This document shows, one piece after another, positions 1 through 7,810 of a stretch of 64,000 nucleotides of DNA. Both the position numbers and the translations under genes were made by a program. How positions within the stretch are numbered: the stretch's first letter is position 1; the number at the start of each line of letters is the position of its first letter. The notes under the pieces are model-generated. The model was not told the DNA's origin. It ran no database searches and worked only from the letters and a program-made list of their open reading frames with translations. Source of the stretch: an uncultured Treponema sp. (GTDB taxonomy: Bacteria; Spirochaetota; Spirochaetia; Treponematales; Treponemataceae); NCBI GenBank assembly GCA_946186185.1, contig CAMHMJ010000016.1, positions 1 through 64,000 on the forward strand, given 5' to 3'.

Positions 1-126
1 GCAAATTTTACTGCAACTCCCGTGCAGTCGCGTTCAAATCAAACGTTGGTTTTATCAGAACGCTATGATATTTTTTTTTATTTGCAGGTCGTCTCAACAA
101 GCGACCATTTATGGTGGAAAGCCTAA
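1..126 (+). CDS. possible C-terminal end of an upstream gene (partial)
   Basis: Frame 1 is open from the first base to a TAA at 124-126 and would encode a 41-residue tail ending ...FYLQVVSTSDHLWWKA. The aromatic and aliphatic composition looks protein-like, but 41 codons without a stop can occur by chance. The stop codon lies inside the first bases of the repeated leader element (AGCC|TAAAA), so a gene here would end exactly where that leader begins. Function is not recognisable. It could equally be non-coding upstream sequence of the recombinase. Confidence 0.3.
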   Translation, partial: ANFTATPVQSRSNQTLVLSERYDIFFYLQVVSTSDHLWWKA

Positions 127-200
127 AAATTGCTTCCGCAATTTTCTTAACGGCTTACAATCTATCAGGAAGCAGCGCAGCTGCTTCTCTCAGGAGGTAA
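116..200 (+). promoter_or_regulatory. structured leader element, copy A (recombinase)
   Basis: This 5' leader is repeated elsewhere in the window. AGCC (120-123) pairs with GGCT (152-155) and encloses the perfect hairpin AAAATTGC-ttcc-GCAATTTT. After a conserved linker, a second hairpin GAAGCAGC-gca-GCTGCTTC (169-187) ends 4 nt before the Shine-Dalgarno AGGAGG. The reading frame is open through the element into the recombinase, but frames differ between copies, so an RNA role is more likely than a protein one. Function is unknown. Confidence 0.75.
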
Positions 201-202
201 TT

Positions 203-805
203 ATGACCTATGGCTATATCCGGGTATCATGTAACAAGCAAACGGTAGAAAATCAGCGCTACGAAATTACTGAATTTTGTAAGCGAAATTCTATCAAGGT
301 TGATGGCTGGATTGAGGAGACAATTAGCGGAACAAAAAATTATGATAAAAGAAAGCTTGGTGAACTTCTTCAGCATCTGGTTCCCGGAGACCTAATAATA
401 TGTTCAGAACTTTCCAGATTGGGAAGAAATCTTTTTATGATTATGGAAATTCTTCATATCTGTATGGAAAAAAATGTAAAAGTCTGGACGATTAAAGACA
501 ATTACAGGCTGCAGGATGACATTCAGAGTAAGGTGCTTGCATTTGCTTTTGGACTTAGTGCAGAAATTGAGCGGAATCTGATAAGTCAGCGTACTAAAGA
601 GGCATTGCAGCTAAGAAAGGCAAATGGTGTTCAGCTGGGTCGAAAAACCGGTTCAAAGAATAAATCACTGAATCGTATCTGCCTTCAAAACCACAATTTT
701 ATCCTGAATCAATTGAAAAACGGGAAGAGTATTCCCTCGGTAGCAGATGAACTGAAAATTGCAAAAGGCACGCTGTACCGTTATTTAAGACTTGTGGGAT
801 TTTGA
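203..805 (+). CDS. serine recombinase / DNA invertase (Mpi-like resolvase family)
   Basis: This is a 200-residue small serine recombinase that would cut and rejoin DNA at paired sites through a phosphoserine intermediate. The N-terminal catalytic domain begins YGYIRVSCNKQTVENQR, with the nucleophilic Ser at about residue 9, followed by the SELSRLGRN motif near residue 70 and an EIERNLISQRTKEAL helix. The C-terminal 45 residues form a helix-turn-helix of the Hin/Mpi type. The wording resembles the Bacteroides master invertase Mpi more than transposon resolvases. I chose the ATG at 203 rather than the ORF-track start because AGGAGG lies 5 nt upstream and family homology starts there. The gene is preceded by leader copy A. 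No flanking transposon genes are visible, so it may be an invertase controlling distant invertible sites. Its substrate sites were not found in this window. Confidence 0.9.
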   Translation: MTYGYIRVSCNKQTVENQRYEITEFCKRNSIKVDGWIEETISGTKNYDKRKLGELLQHLVPGDLIICSELSRLGRNLFMIMEILHICMEKNVKVWTIKDNYRLQDDIQSKVLAFAFGLSAEIERNLISQRTKEALQLRKANGVQLGRKTGSKNKSLNRICLQNHNFILNQLKNGKSIPSVADELKIAKGTLYRYLRLVGF

Positions 806-820
806 TTTATGAGGCAAAAC

Positions 821-1030
821 TTATTCTACAAAAACCAGAATATCCCGGCTTTTGTCTGTTCGGGAGATGTTTACGCTTGCTCCGCAGCCTGTACAGGAAA
901 AAATTATTGAGCGGGTTCCGCGGAGGATGTTGGAACTGAAGGAAAAAGTTTTTTCTGAACACTGGGGACATGCAACGGAGATCATTTCTGGCTCGACGGT
1001 TGTGCTGGTAGTTGTCTGTGGCTCTGGCAT
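821..1030 (-). CDS. small zinc-ribbon hypothetical protein
   Basis: This is a 69-residue protein converging on the recombinase gene. It has a Thr/Pro-rich start followed by CPQC near residue 21 and CTGC near residue 45, the spacing of a single C4 zinc ribbon. Such small proteins often act as nucleic-acid or protein adaptors, but nothing here fixes a role. The ORF track begins at an upstream GTG. I prefer the ATG at 1030 because GGGAGG lies 4 nt before it. The overlapping plus-strand ORF (852-1175) lacks any family signature and is treated as a shadow. Confidence 0.6.
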   Translation of the reverse strand: MPEPQTTTSTTVEPEMISVACPQCSEKTFSFSSNILRGTRSIIFSCTGCGASVNISRTDKSRDILVFVE

Positions 1031-1323
1031 ACAGCCTCCCATAAAATCAATTTTTGAAAAGAAATGGTTGTGGCGAACAGAATATATTTTATCCGCGGTC
1101 ACATCTGTATATTATTGTAGTGCGTTTTTTGAAATAGTAAACGGAAACTGCAAAAAAACTGAAAATTATGAATAATCAGGGGCGGAATATTTTAGGTGGA
1201 GAGTGAATTTATAAAAGTTGAATCGAAAAACATCCGATAATAAATTATGAATTTCAAAATCCGGATTACGGCTGTAGAGTCTGGCATTTTGAATCAATCT
1301 GAATACTTAATGGATGTGCTTAA

Positions 1324-2187
1324 TTGAATAATAAAATCCGGCTTTCTGCGCTCTTAATTTGCTTTGTAATTTTGCCTCTTTTTTTTATTTCCTGTAAAAC
1401 GGTTCCTTCTGATGATTTTGATAACGGGGAAATTTCCTATCGCTATCGGGGAAACAGGGTTACTGTTCCTGTAAAAGAAGATGTTCAGAAAATTCAGTAT
1501 GACCGCTACCTTTTTAAGCGGAAGGGAATTCGGATGACTTACGACGGTGACCCGCGGTATACCTACCGGCTGGGACTGGACATTTCGCGTCACGATGGAA
1601 AGAAGATTAACTGGAAAAAGGTTCGTAATGCGGGCTTTGATTTTATTATTTTTAGAATCGGCTGGCGCGGGTATCAGTCAGGTATTCTTCATGTGGACGA
1701 GCATTTTCACGAAAACATGAAGGGTGCCATAAAAGAAGGCTTTGAAATCGGTGTTTATGTTTTTAGTCAGGCAATTAATGAGGAAGAAGCCCTGGAAGAA
1801 GCAAATCTTGTGATTGAAGAGCTTCACGGCTATCCAATAAGGCTGCCGGTTGTTTTTGATCCGGAAAGCATTCCATGGGAAGAAGCCCGAACCGACGATA
1901 TTTCCGGAGAACAGTTTACTAAGAATGCCATTGTTTTCTGTGAACGAATAAAAGAAGCGGGTTATGAACCTATGCTTTACAGCAATATTGTCTGGGAGGC
2001 AGAGTTTTTTGATCTCTCCCAGCTGAAGGAATACAAAATCTGGTATGCGGATTACCATAAAATTCCTCATACCCCGTACCACTTTGAATTCTGGCAGTAT
2101 GGTGGTGAATGGGCGCGGGTTCCGGGTTTCCGCTTCGGCAGAAAGGTTGATATCGATATTCAGATGCTTCCAACTTATGTTGAATAA
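1324..2187 (+). CDS. GH25 muramidase lipoprotein
   Basis: This predicted lysozyme of glycoside hydrolase family 25 would cleave the N-acetylmuramic acid-GlcNAc bond of peptidoglycan. The N-terminus is a lipoprotein signal (about 24 residues) ending in the lipobox FISC, so the mature protein should be anchored to a membrane in the periplasm or at the surface. The GH25 barrel starts at LDISRHDGKKINW (about residue 80). It has the FIIFRIGWRGY strand, an acidic catalytic pair in VVFDPES, and the closing strand FEFWQYGGE. Only a TTG start is available (1324), and it is needed to keep the signal peptide. The Shine-Dalgarno is weak. No partner gene is adjacent. Wall turnover is the likely role. Confidence 0.85.
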   Translation: MNNKIRLSALLICFVILPLFFISCKTVPSDDFDNGEISYRYRGNRVTVPVKEDVQKIQYDRYLFKRKGIRMTYDGDPRYTYRLGLDISRHDGKKINWKKVRNAGFDFIIFRIGWRGYQSGILHVDEHFHENMKGAIKEGFEIGVYVFSQAINEEEALEEANLVIEELHGYPIRLPVVFDPESIPWEEARTDDISGEQFTKNAIVFCERIKEAGYEPMLYSNIVWEAEFFDLSQLKEYKIWYADYHKIPHTPYHFEFWQYGGEWARVPGFRFGRKVDIDIQMLPTYVE

Positions 2188-2272
2188 AATGCCGGATTCA
2201 ATAACAGATTGATTCAACGCTCGCACTTGTTTTGAAGCAGCATTTATTAATCCCGGATTTATTCTAAAAAGC

Positions 2273-2480
2273 AAAAAAAAGCCGGCTATTTCGCCGGCCT
2301 GTATGTGCAAGGTTCCTCGCAATGAGTTTGGCTTGCACGCATAATGGTGTTCTGCTTTAAACCGCAGATAGGTTTTTGCCTATCGGTTTATAGCCTCGAT
2401 CAGGCTTTATAATTCAATCGGCTCCATTAATGCCTCCTGATCATGTTTCACAAGGGGAATCCAATACCTCTCGCTCCACA
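2273..2480 (-). ncRNA. structured non-coding RNA candidate with its own promoter and terminator
   Basis: This is an approximately 205-nt minus-strand transcript predicted from a promoter (TTGCTT-N16-TATAAA, 2486-2513) and a strong terminator (GGCCGGC-gaaata-GCCGGC then a T run, 2273-2299). It contains the hairpins AAACCGATAGG/CCTATCTGCGGTTT and GTGCAAG/CTTGCAC. Two pairings, GATCAGG with CCTGATC and GCATTAATGG with CCATTATGC, are interleaved like a pseudoknot. It lacks the tmRNA, RNase P and SRP RNA consensus words that I know. 6S RNA is a possible alternative because of size, but I could not fold it into the 6S shape. No gene follows downstream, so it is not a leader. Confidence 0.6.
2407..2427 (-). 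CDS. six-codon mini-ORF inside the structured RNA (MEPIEL)
   Basis: Within the RNA candidate, AGGAGG is followed 5 nt later by ATG GAG CCG ATT GAA TTA TAA, encoding MEPIEL. The Shine-Dalgarno is among the strongest in the window, and part of it (GATCAGG) can pair with CCTGATC just downstream of the stop codon, so ribosome loading could be controlled by folding. It may be translated, or the purine-rich word may be structural. There is no proof of translation. Confidence 0.3.
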   Translation of the reverse strand: MEPIEL

Positions 2481-2485
2481 ACTCC

Positions 2486-2513
2486 TTTATACCACACATT
2501 CAGAATAAAGCAA
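2486..2513 (-). promoter_or_regulatory. sigma70-type promoter for the structured RNA
   Basis: Read on the minus strand: TTGCTT, 16-nt spacer, TATAAA. Transcription should begin near 2480, which fits the terminator at 2273-2299 as the other end of a discrete short RNA. Confidence 0.55.
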
Positions 2514-2599
2514 GAAAAAAATCAAAAAAATATTTAAATTTTTCATTTTTTTGAATTCTCTATTTGATTTTCATTTTAATTATTTAAATTATTTAAAAC

Positions 2600-2627
2600 T
2601 TTACAGAAAAAAAAATGGGTTTATAAT
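2600..2627 (+). promoter_or_regulatory. promoter of the chemoreceptor gene
   Basis: TTTACA, 16-nt spacer and consensus TATAAT lie in very AT-rich DNA. Transcription would begin about 39 nt before the ATG at 2673. This promoter and that of the structured RNA diverge from the same AT-rich stretch (2514-2599). Confidence 0.65.
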
Positions 2628-2672
2628 GGAAGGTACACAAAATTATAGAAAAAAAGGGGCTGTAGTTCATCT

Positions 2673-4772
2673 ATGGGAGCAAAACGGAAGCAGAGAAAAC
2701 TGGCTGTAATTATTTCGAGTATCGTAATTTCAATATTTGTGGTTCTGAATGTAAGTCAAATTACTTTTCTGGCAGAAAGAACAAATGCAAAGACCACAAA
2801 AAGTTATCAGGATGACTGTGCTGAAATATCAAAGGCATATACCGAACTTATTTCAACAAAAATGGAAGAGTTTTTTGGACTTCTGTATGTTTATACAACG
2901 GCAGATGTTGTTCAGACTGGTTCAACGGAAGAAATTGTTGCCTGGCTCAAAAAACATGCAGGAATCCGCTATTCAGGCTTTGACTATGTTGCCTATGTTG
3001 ATGAAAAGGGTGACTTTTACAGTGACAAAAATTCACAGACAAATGTATTAGAGCGTTCATATTTTAAGGACATAATGGAAAAAGGAATGGAGATAACCGT
3101 GGATAATCCGGTTACTTCAAAAACCACTGGAAAAACCGTAATTCATGTTTGCCGTGCAGCAAAGCGAAATGGCCGGACAATCGGATTCTTCTGTGCCGTA
3201 ATGGAAATGCATTCCATTAACAAGCTTCTGGAAGGAATTCATCTGGGAAAAACAGGTGTTGCGGTTCTTGTAACTGATGACGGAAAAGTTATTACAACCA
3301 GCGGCGACAAGGACAGCGTTCAGGAAGAGCTGGATTACATCAGTTCAAATATTGATATGGGTGAGCTTCAGAGAAAGATTGCTTCCGGAAGAGCAATTTC
3401 ATATTGGGTTCGCAACCACCAGGGCGAAAAAGTATATCTTACTTCAAATACTGTAAAAGATACTCCGTGGGGCTTTATGCTTATGATTGACGGAAGCCAG
3501 ATTCACGAAACTGGTGCTTCGCTGCGTATTTTGTTGACCATAACCGGATGTATCGTAGGAATTATTATAATGTCGGCAGTTGCATTTATTCTGTATGTTT
3601 TCCTGAAACCGCTCAATGTGGTAAAAGAAACAATCAGTGATATTGCAAGTGGAAATGCGGATCTTACAAAGCGTATTAATGTTGGCCAGAACGCTAAGGT
3701 TGAAAATGAAATTACCTCGGTTGTAAGCAGTTTTAATCAGTTCTCCCAGAAGCTTCAGGAAATTATGGCGGAACTGAAGAATACCAAGAATGAACTGGTG
3801 CGTTCCGGTGAATCCCTTGATTATTCTACTCAGGAAACCACGACTTCCATTACGCAGATTAGTGCAAATATTGAAAGCATGAATGCAAATATCGGCGCCC
3901 AGACAAACAGTGTAAACGAAACGGCGGGAGCTGTTAATCAGATTGCGTCAAATATTGAATCCCTGAACAATATGATTACTTCTCAGGCGGAGAGCGTATC
4001 TCAGGCGGCAAGTGCCGTAGAAGAAATGATTGGAAACATCAATGCAGTAAGTTCTTCTATGGAAAAAATGGCGAATTCCTTTGTTCGCCTTGAAACCAAT
4101 GCTCAGGATGGTGTAAAAAAGCAGACTGATGTAAATGGTCTTTTGAAGGAAATTCAGGAAGAATCTAAGACGCTGCAGGATGCAAACGTTGTTATTTCAA
4201 ATATTGCAAATCAGACGAACCTTCTTGCTATGAACGCGGCAATTGAAGCGGCTCATGCAGGTGAGGCCGGAAAGGGCTTTGCGGTTGTTGCAGATGAAAT
4301 CCGAAAACTTTCTGAAAACTCAACTTCACAGTCCAACAGAATCGGTGAACAGCTGAATACGATTATACAGACTATTACGGATATCGTTTCAGCTTCTGAG
4401 CTTGCGGGAAAAGCCTTTGATGAAATTTCAAGCGATGTTCAGTCTACAAATCTGCTTGTTCAGCAGGTAAAAGCTGCTATGGAAGAGCAGAACGAAGGTT
4501 CAAAACAGATTACTCAGGCCTTGAATAATATGAACGACAGTACTTCAGAGGTAAAAACTGCTTCTGTTGAAATGTCGGAAGGAAATAAGGCAATTCTTCT
4601 GGAAATCAAGAAGCTTCAGGATGCGTCGGCAAGCATTAAGCAGGGAATGGACGAAATTTCTATCGGAACACGAAAAATCAACGAGACCGGTACAACCCTC
4701 AGTGACATTTCCCGTGAAGTCCGCACCTCAATCGAAAAGATCGGCGAACAGGTAGACCTGTTCAAGGTATAG
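2673..4772 (+). CDS. methyl-accepting chemotaxis protein with Cache sensor
   Basis: This 699-residue transmembrane chemoreceptor would sense a ligand in the periplasm and control CheA in the cytoplasm. A first membrane segment (about 10-32) is followed by a large extracytoplasmic domain with dCache features (about 35-285, including [16 protein letters not shown]). A second membrane segment (about 288-315) leads to a HAMP linker ([21 protein letters not shown]). The long coiled-coil signalling domain carries the conserved hairpin tip [19 protein letters not shown] (about residue 515). There is no C-terminal pentapeptide for methyltransferase tethering. It stands alone with its own promoter, and no che genes are nearby, so it is an orphan receptor. 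The ligand cannot be told from sequence. Confidence 0.95.
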   Translation: MGAKRKQRKLAVIISSIVISIFVVLNVSQITFLAERTNAKTTKSYQDDCAEISKAYTELISTKMEEFFGLLYVYTTADVVQTGSTEEIVAWLKKHAGIRYSGFDYVAYVDEKGDFYSDKNSQTNVLERSYFKDIMEKGMEITVDNPVTSKTTGKTVIHVCRAAKRNGRTIGFFCAVMEMHSINKLLEGIHLGKTGVAVLVTDDGKVITTSGDKDSVQEELDYISSNIDMGELQRKIASGRAISYWVRNHQGEKVYLTSNTVKDTPWGFMLMIDGSQIHETGASLRILLTITGCIVGIIIMSAVAFILYVFLKPLNVVKETISDIASGNADLTKRINVGQNAKVENEITSVVSSFNQFSQKLQEIMAELKNTKNELVRSGESLDYSTQETTTSITQISANIESMNANIGAQTNSVNETAGAVNQIASNIESLNNMITSQAESVSQAASAVEEMIGNINAVSSSMEKMANSFVRLETNAQDGVKKQTDVNGLLKEIQEESKTLQDANVVISNIANQTNLLAMNAAIEAAHAGEAGKGFAVVADEIRKLSENSTSQSNRIGEQLNTIIQTITDIVSASELAGKAFDEISSDVQSTNLLVQQVKAAMEEQNEGSKQITQALNNMNDSTSEVKTASVEMSEGNKAILLEIKKLQDASASIKQGMDEISIGTRKINETGTTLSDISREVRTSIEKIGEQVDLFKV

Positions 4773-4777
4773 GGCGA

Positions 4778-4826
4778 CCGGTAGCCAATTTTGTACTACG
4801 AATTATATAAAACTCAGCATTTGTTC
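4778..4826. repeat. partial copy of the AAAATTGGC / AAACTCG palindromic repeat
   Basis: The segment CCGGTAGCCAATTTT followed by TTATATAAAACTC matches the right half of the long palindromes at 47.0 and 56.4 kb. The left half is missing. It lies between the chemoreceptor and purD. Confidence 0.5.
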
Positions 4827-4833
4827 TTGTATA

Positions 4834-4862
4834 TTGTAGACAGAGGCGAATTTCAGTAAAAT
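4834..4862 (+). promoter_or_regulatory. leaderless promoter of purD
   Basis: TTGTAG, 17-nt spacer, TAAAAT, then only 6 nt (aactgt) to the purD ATG. There is no Shine-Dalgarno in that space, so the mRNA would start at or next to the start codon. Confidence 0.55.
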
Positions 4863-4868
4863 AACTGT

Positions 4869-6218
4869 ATGAATGTTATTGTTGTTGGAAACGGTGGTCG
4901 TGAGCATACTATTGCATGGAAAATTGCACAGAGCTCAAAGGTTGAAAATGTAATTTGCGTTCCAGGAAACGGTGGAACTGCAACTGAATCAAAGTGTAAG
5001 AATATTGAAATTAAAGAGTGTGACTGGATTAAGGATGGCGAAAATCCTTATGTTCAGATTGCACGGCACGAAAATTGTACGCTGGCAGTTATCGGGCCGG
5101 AGGATCCTCTTGCAGAAGGTCTTGCAGATGAATTTTGGAATGCAGGAATTCCTTGCGTAGGTCCAAAAAAGGCTGCGGCTCAGCTTGAAGCCAGCAAAGA
5201 TTTGTCAAAAGAATTCATGGAAAAATACGGCGTTGCATGTGCAAAAAGCCGTACATTTACAGACAAGGCAGCGGCAACAAAATATGTTAAAGAGCACGGT
5301 GCGCCAATCGTAATTAAGGCAGATGGTCTTGCAGCTGGAAAAGGCGTTGTAGTTGCCGCAACAGAAAAAGAAGCTCTTGAAGCCATTACAGACCTGATGG
5401 AAAGCGGTCGCGTTGGAAAAGCTGGTCAGAAGCTTGTAATTGAAGATTATCTTGAAGGCGTTGAAATTTCTGTTCTTTCGGCAGTTTCTGTAACAGCTGA
5501 AACTGCGGCAAACGGAAAGGCAACAATCGTTCCGTTCCTGCCTGCCCGTGACCACAAGAGATTGATGGACGGTGCAAAGGGACCGAATACCGGTGGAATG
5601 GGTGCTGTTTGTCCTCTTGAAGACGTAACTGACCAGATGATGGAGCAGTTCAAAAAGGACTGTCTTGAACCGACACTCAAAGGCTTGATTGCAGAAAAAT
5701 TTGATTACCGCGGATTTTTGTTCTTTGGCGTAATGCTTACAAAGGACGGTCCAAAGCTTCTTGAGTACAATGTTCGCCTTGGCGACCCTGAAACTCAGGT
5801 CGTTCTTCCACTTATGGACTTTGATTTTGTTGATATGTGCAGCGCCATTGTTGAAGGAAAATTGACCGATTTTACTTTCAGCTGGAAGAAGGGCTTCCAG
5901 GTTGCGCCGGTTGTTGTAAGTGGCGGTTATCCTGCAAGTTATCCAAAGGGAAAGAAAATTACCCTGGATGAAAAACTGATTTCTGACAGCGGAGCAAAGA
6001 TTTTTATTGCCGGCGCGATTAAGGACCGCCGTTCAAAGGATGAAAGCCTTGTAACCAGCGGTGGACGCGTTCTTGCCTGCAGTGCCTTTGGTGCAACTTT
6101 TAAGGAAGCCTGGGCAAATGCTTACACTGCAATTGCGGGTGTTCAGTTTGACGGTGCTTTCCACAGAAACGACATTGGCTTGCCGGGAGCAGCTGAATCT
6201 GGAAAGCTTGGCGAATAA
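4869..6218 (+). CDS. purD: phosphoribosylamine-glycine ligase (GAR synthetase)
   Basis: PurD joins glycine to 5-phosphoribosylamine with ATP in the second step of purine synthesis. The N-terminus MNVIVVGNGGREHTIAWKI is the family hallmark. The ATP-grasp domain shows IVIKADGLAAGKGVVVA (about residue 145), GPNTGGMGAV (about 240) and RLGDPETQVVLP (about 305). At 449 residues it is slightly longer than the usual 420-430. No other pur gene is adjacent. The gene appears leaderless, with a -10 box 6 nt before ATG, and is followed by a hairpin terminator. Confidence 0.95.
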   Translation: MNVIVVGNGGREHTIAWKIAQSSKVENVICVPGNGGTATESKCKNIEIKECDWIKDGENPYVQIARHENCTLAVIGPEDPLAEGLADEFWNAGIPCVGPKKAAAQLEASKDLSKEFMEKYGVACAKSRTFTDKAAATKYVKEHGAPIVIKADGLAAGKGVVVAATEKEALEAITDLMESGRVGKAGQKLVIEDYLEGVEISVLSAVSVTAETAANGKATIVPFLPARDHKRLMDGAKGPNTGGMGAVCPLEDVTDQMMEQFKKDCLEPTLKGLIAEKFDYRGFLFFGVMLTKDGPKLLEYNVRLGDPETQVVLPLMDFDFVDMCSAIVEGKLTDFTFSWKKGFQVAPVVVSGGYPASYPKGKKITLDEKLISDSGAKIFIAGAIKDRRSKDESLVTSGGRVLACSAFGATFKEAWANAYTAIAGVQFDGAFHRNDIGLPGAAESGKLGE

Positions 6219-6249
6219 AGCGGCGTAAAAAACAGGAAATAAAGCTTGT

Positions 6250-6315
6250 AAAAATGGGCTGTTCTGTAGGCTTGGTGATTTTAAGGTCATTGAGCTTATT
6301 GGGCGGCCCATTTTT
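6250..6315 (+). terminator. purD terminator hairpin
   Basis: AAAAATGGGC (6250-6259) pairs with GCCCATTTTT (6306-6315) around a 46-nt loop. The stem is strong but the loop is long, so it may act in both directions. Confidence 0.55.
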
Positions 6316-6480
6316 ATTGCGCAAGGGTATGGAGCACCTGCGAAGCAGCCCACCGCAGTGAGTTTGCGAACGAGGAGGGTGAGCGGATAGCGAAGTGCGG
6401 AACACCCGACCGGCGAGCCGGAGCGAAGCGAAGGTGAGCCGGATGCGCCCTGATTTGCGACGGGATGACACGACAATGCC
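6316..6480. repeat. GC-rich intergenic repeat (family also near 23.4 and 48.8 kb)
   Basis: This gene-free, purine-rich, GC-rich stretch is full of gcgaag, gagcgg and gccgg words and short inverted repeats. Similar wording occurs at 23.34-23.53 and 48.72-48.90 kb, each just after a gene end. ORFs drawn across it on the minus strand look like shadows. I see no transposase or tRNA. Confidence 0.45.
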
Positions 6481-6495
6481 AATGCTCTAAAAAAT

Positions 6496-6524
6496 TTGAC
6501 GCAAGCCCTGTTCGATTATAAAAT
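6496..6524 (+). promoter_or_regulatory. leaderless promoter of the SGNH hydrolase
   Basis: TTGACG, exactly 17 nt, TAAAAT, then 7 nt to the ATG at 6532. The ORF-track start (TTG 6496) would lie inside the -35 box, so 6532 is preferred. Confidence 0.55.
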
Positions 6525-6531
6525 GGTTATT

Positions 6532-7239
6532 ATGGAAAGTAATATTCAAAAAATAAGTGTGTATGGTGACTCGATTTTGAAAGGAGCTGTTACGGGGCTG
6601 GAATCGGGACATCTGTTTGACATAATCGAAGATAATTCTATGGCGCTGGCACAGAAGGCGCTGGGTTTTGAACTGAATAATCAGAGTGTTTTTGGAAATA
6701 TTGTTACTAAAAGCCAGCGGAAACTGGCGAGAGATATTGAAAAAGGCGTGGTCGGCGATATTGCAATTCTTGAATCCGGAGGAAATGACTGCGATTATGA
6801 CTGGTCGGTAGTCTGTGCAGATCCGGAAGCGCCTCACGACCCCCGGGTTCCTCTTTCTGAGTTTCTTGAAATTTTTGAAAATATGATAAAAGCCTGCCGC
6901 GAGAATAAAATTACTCCGGTGATGATGACTATGCCGGCTCTTGTTCAGGACAGGTGGTATGAGCATATCTGTTCAAGTTACGACAGGGCTGCGGTGGAAA
7001 AATTTACCGGCGCTCAGGCGGATGTTCTTTATCACAATCACGAGATTTACAATTTTCATCTGATTGCACTGGCACATCGCCTGAATGTACAGCTGGTGGA
7101 TATGCGGCTTGCGCTGCTTTCTAATCCAAAGTGGCGGGATTTGATGTGTCTGGACGGTATTCATCCGAATCAGGAGGGATATCATTTTATGGCAGAGGTC
7201 TGGAAAAAAGAAATTCCGGGCTTGAAGAAGGAATTTTAA
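6532..7239 (+). CDS. SGNH/GDSL-family hydrolase
   Basis: This 235-residue esterase or lipase of the SGNH superfamily contains the blocks VYGDSILKG (nucleophile Ser, about residue 13), ESGGNDCDYD (the GxND oxyanion block, about 80) and DGIHPNQEGY (Asp/His of the catalytic triad, near 210). No signal peptide is visible, so it should be cytoplasmic. Possible substrates include acyl or acetyl esters of sugars or lipids, which the sequence does not reveal. It starts with an almost leaderless ATG at 6532 and has no obvious operon partner. Confidence 0.85.
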   Translation: MESNIQKISVYGDSILKGAVTGLESGHLFDIIEDNSMALAQKALGFELNNQSVFGNIVTKSQRKLARDIEKGVVGDIAILESGGNDCDYDWSVVCADPEAPHDPRVPLSEFLEIFENMIKACRENKITPVMMTMPALVQDRWYEHICSSYDRAAVEKFTGAQADVLYHNHEIYNFHLIALAHRLNVQLVDMRLALLSNPKWRDLMCLDGIHPNQEGYHFMAEVWKKEIPGLKKEF

Positions 7240-7336
7240 GTGTTTTTTCTAGAAATTGTCGGGTTCGGGCATTTTTGAGTGATTCCGGTGGATTTTAGAT
7301 ATTTTGGCTGGTTTCCGGCTATAAAAGTGAGGTTTT

Positions 7337-7810
7337 ATGAAAAAGTATTTTGTTCTATTTTTACTGTGCGCTCTTCCGTTTTTTTCTTTTGCGGCAACTA
7401 AAGCGGCTAGTAAGAGTGTGGTGATGTATGTTGCGGTTCAGAATGCGACTTTTAAGGAGAAAAAATCATTTTTTTCTGCTACGGTGGCTGAACTAACCTA
7501 CGGGCAGTCTGTGAGGGTTGTAAACACAAACGGAAAATGGGCAGAAGCGGTTTTAGCGGACGGAAACAAGCGGGGCTGGATTGCTTTGAGCAGCCTTACA
7601 AAAAAGAAAATCAAGAAGTCGGATTTTAAGGCTTCAACTGATGAACTTGCCCTTGCCGGTAAAGGATTTTCGGCAGAAATTGAAAAGAAATATCGAAAAA
7701 CATCTTCTGCGGACTACGCTTCCGTGGACAGAATTGAAAGCTCTATTGTTTCAGATTCTGAACTTTTGAACTTTATTGACGGCGGAAAACTGAACGGAGG
7801 TTCAAAATGA
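7337..7810 (+). CDS. secreted SH3-like domain protein
   Basis: This is a 157-residue exported protein. A signal peptide (MKKYFVLFLLCALPFFSFA) precedes an SH3b-like barrel (about 28-90) with the features VAELTYGQSVRVVNTNGKWAEAV and GWIALSSL. SH3b domains of this type often bind peptidoglycan or other proteins. The C-terminal third is Lys/Ser rich with no known fold. Its stop overlaps the start of the M48 protease gene (ATGA), which makes translational coupling and a shared envelope role likely. Confidence 0.75.
   Translation: MKKYFVLFLLCALPFFSFAATKAASKSVVMYVAVQNATFKEKKSFFSATVAELTYGQSVRVVNTNGKWAEAVLADGNKRGWIALSSLTKKKIKKSDFKASTDELALAGKGFSAEIEKKYRKTSSADYASVDRIESSIVSDSELLNFIDGGKLNGGSK

Noticed and set aside
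65-202. N-terminal extension of the recombinase through the leader (KPKNCFRNFLNGLQSIRKQ..)
   Set aside because: The same peptide appears before TPM5 only because the leader RNA is repeated. Copies B and D are out of frame or stop before their genes, and the AGGAGG-ATG at 203 starts the conserved domain.
852-1175. Plus-strand ORF of 107 codons opposite the small zinc-ribbon gene
   Set aside because: It has no start signal or family features, and its hydrophobic and cysteine content mirrors the antisense zinc-ribbon frame. The minus-strand frame has a CPxC/CxxC pattern and a good Shine-Dalgarno.
2273-2480. tmRNA, RNase P RNA or SRP RNA identity for the structured RNA
   Set aside because: None of the consensus words I know for these RNAs could be found, and the ends do not form a tRNA-like acceptor stem. 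It is left unassigned.
6033-6482. Minus-strand ORFs of 123-149 codons over the purD end and the GC-rich repeat
   Set aside because: They overlap a terminator and a repeat, have odd composition and overlap the 3' end of purD. They are treated as shadows.
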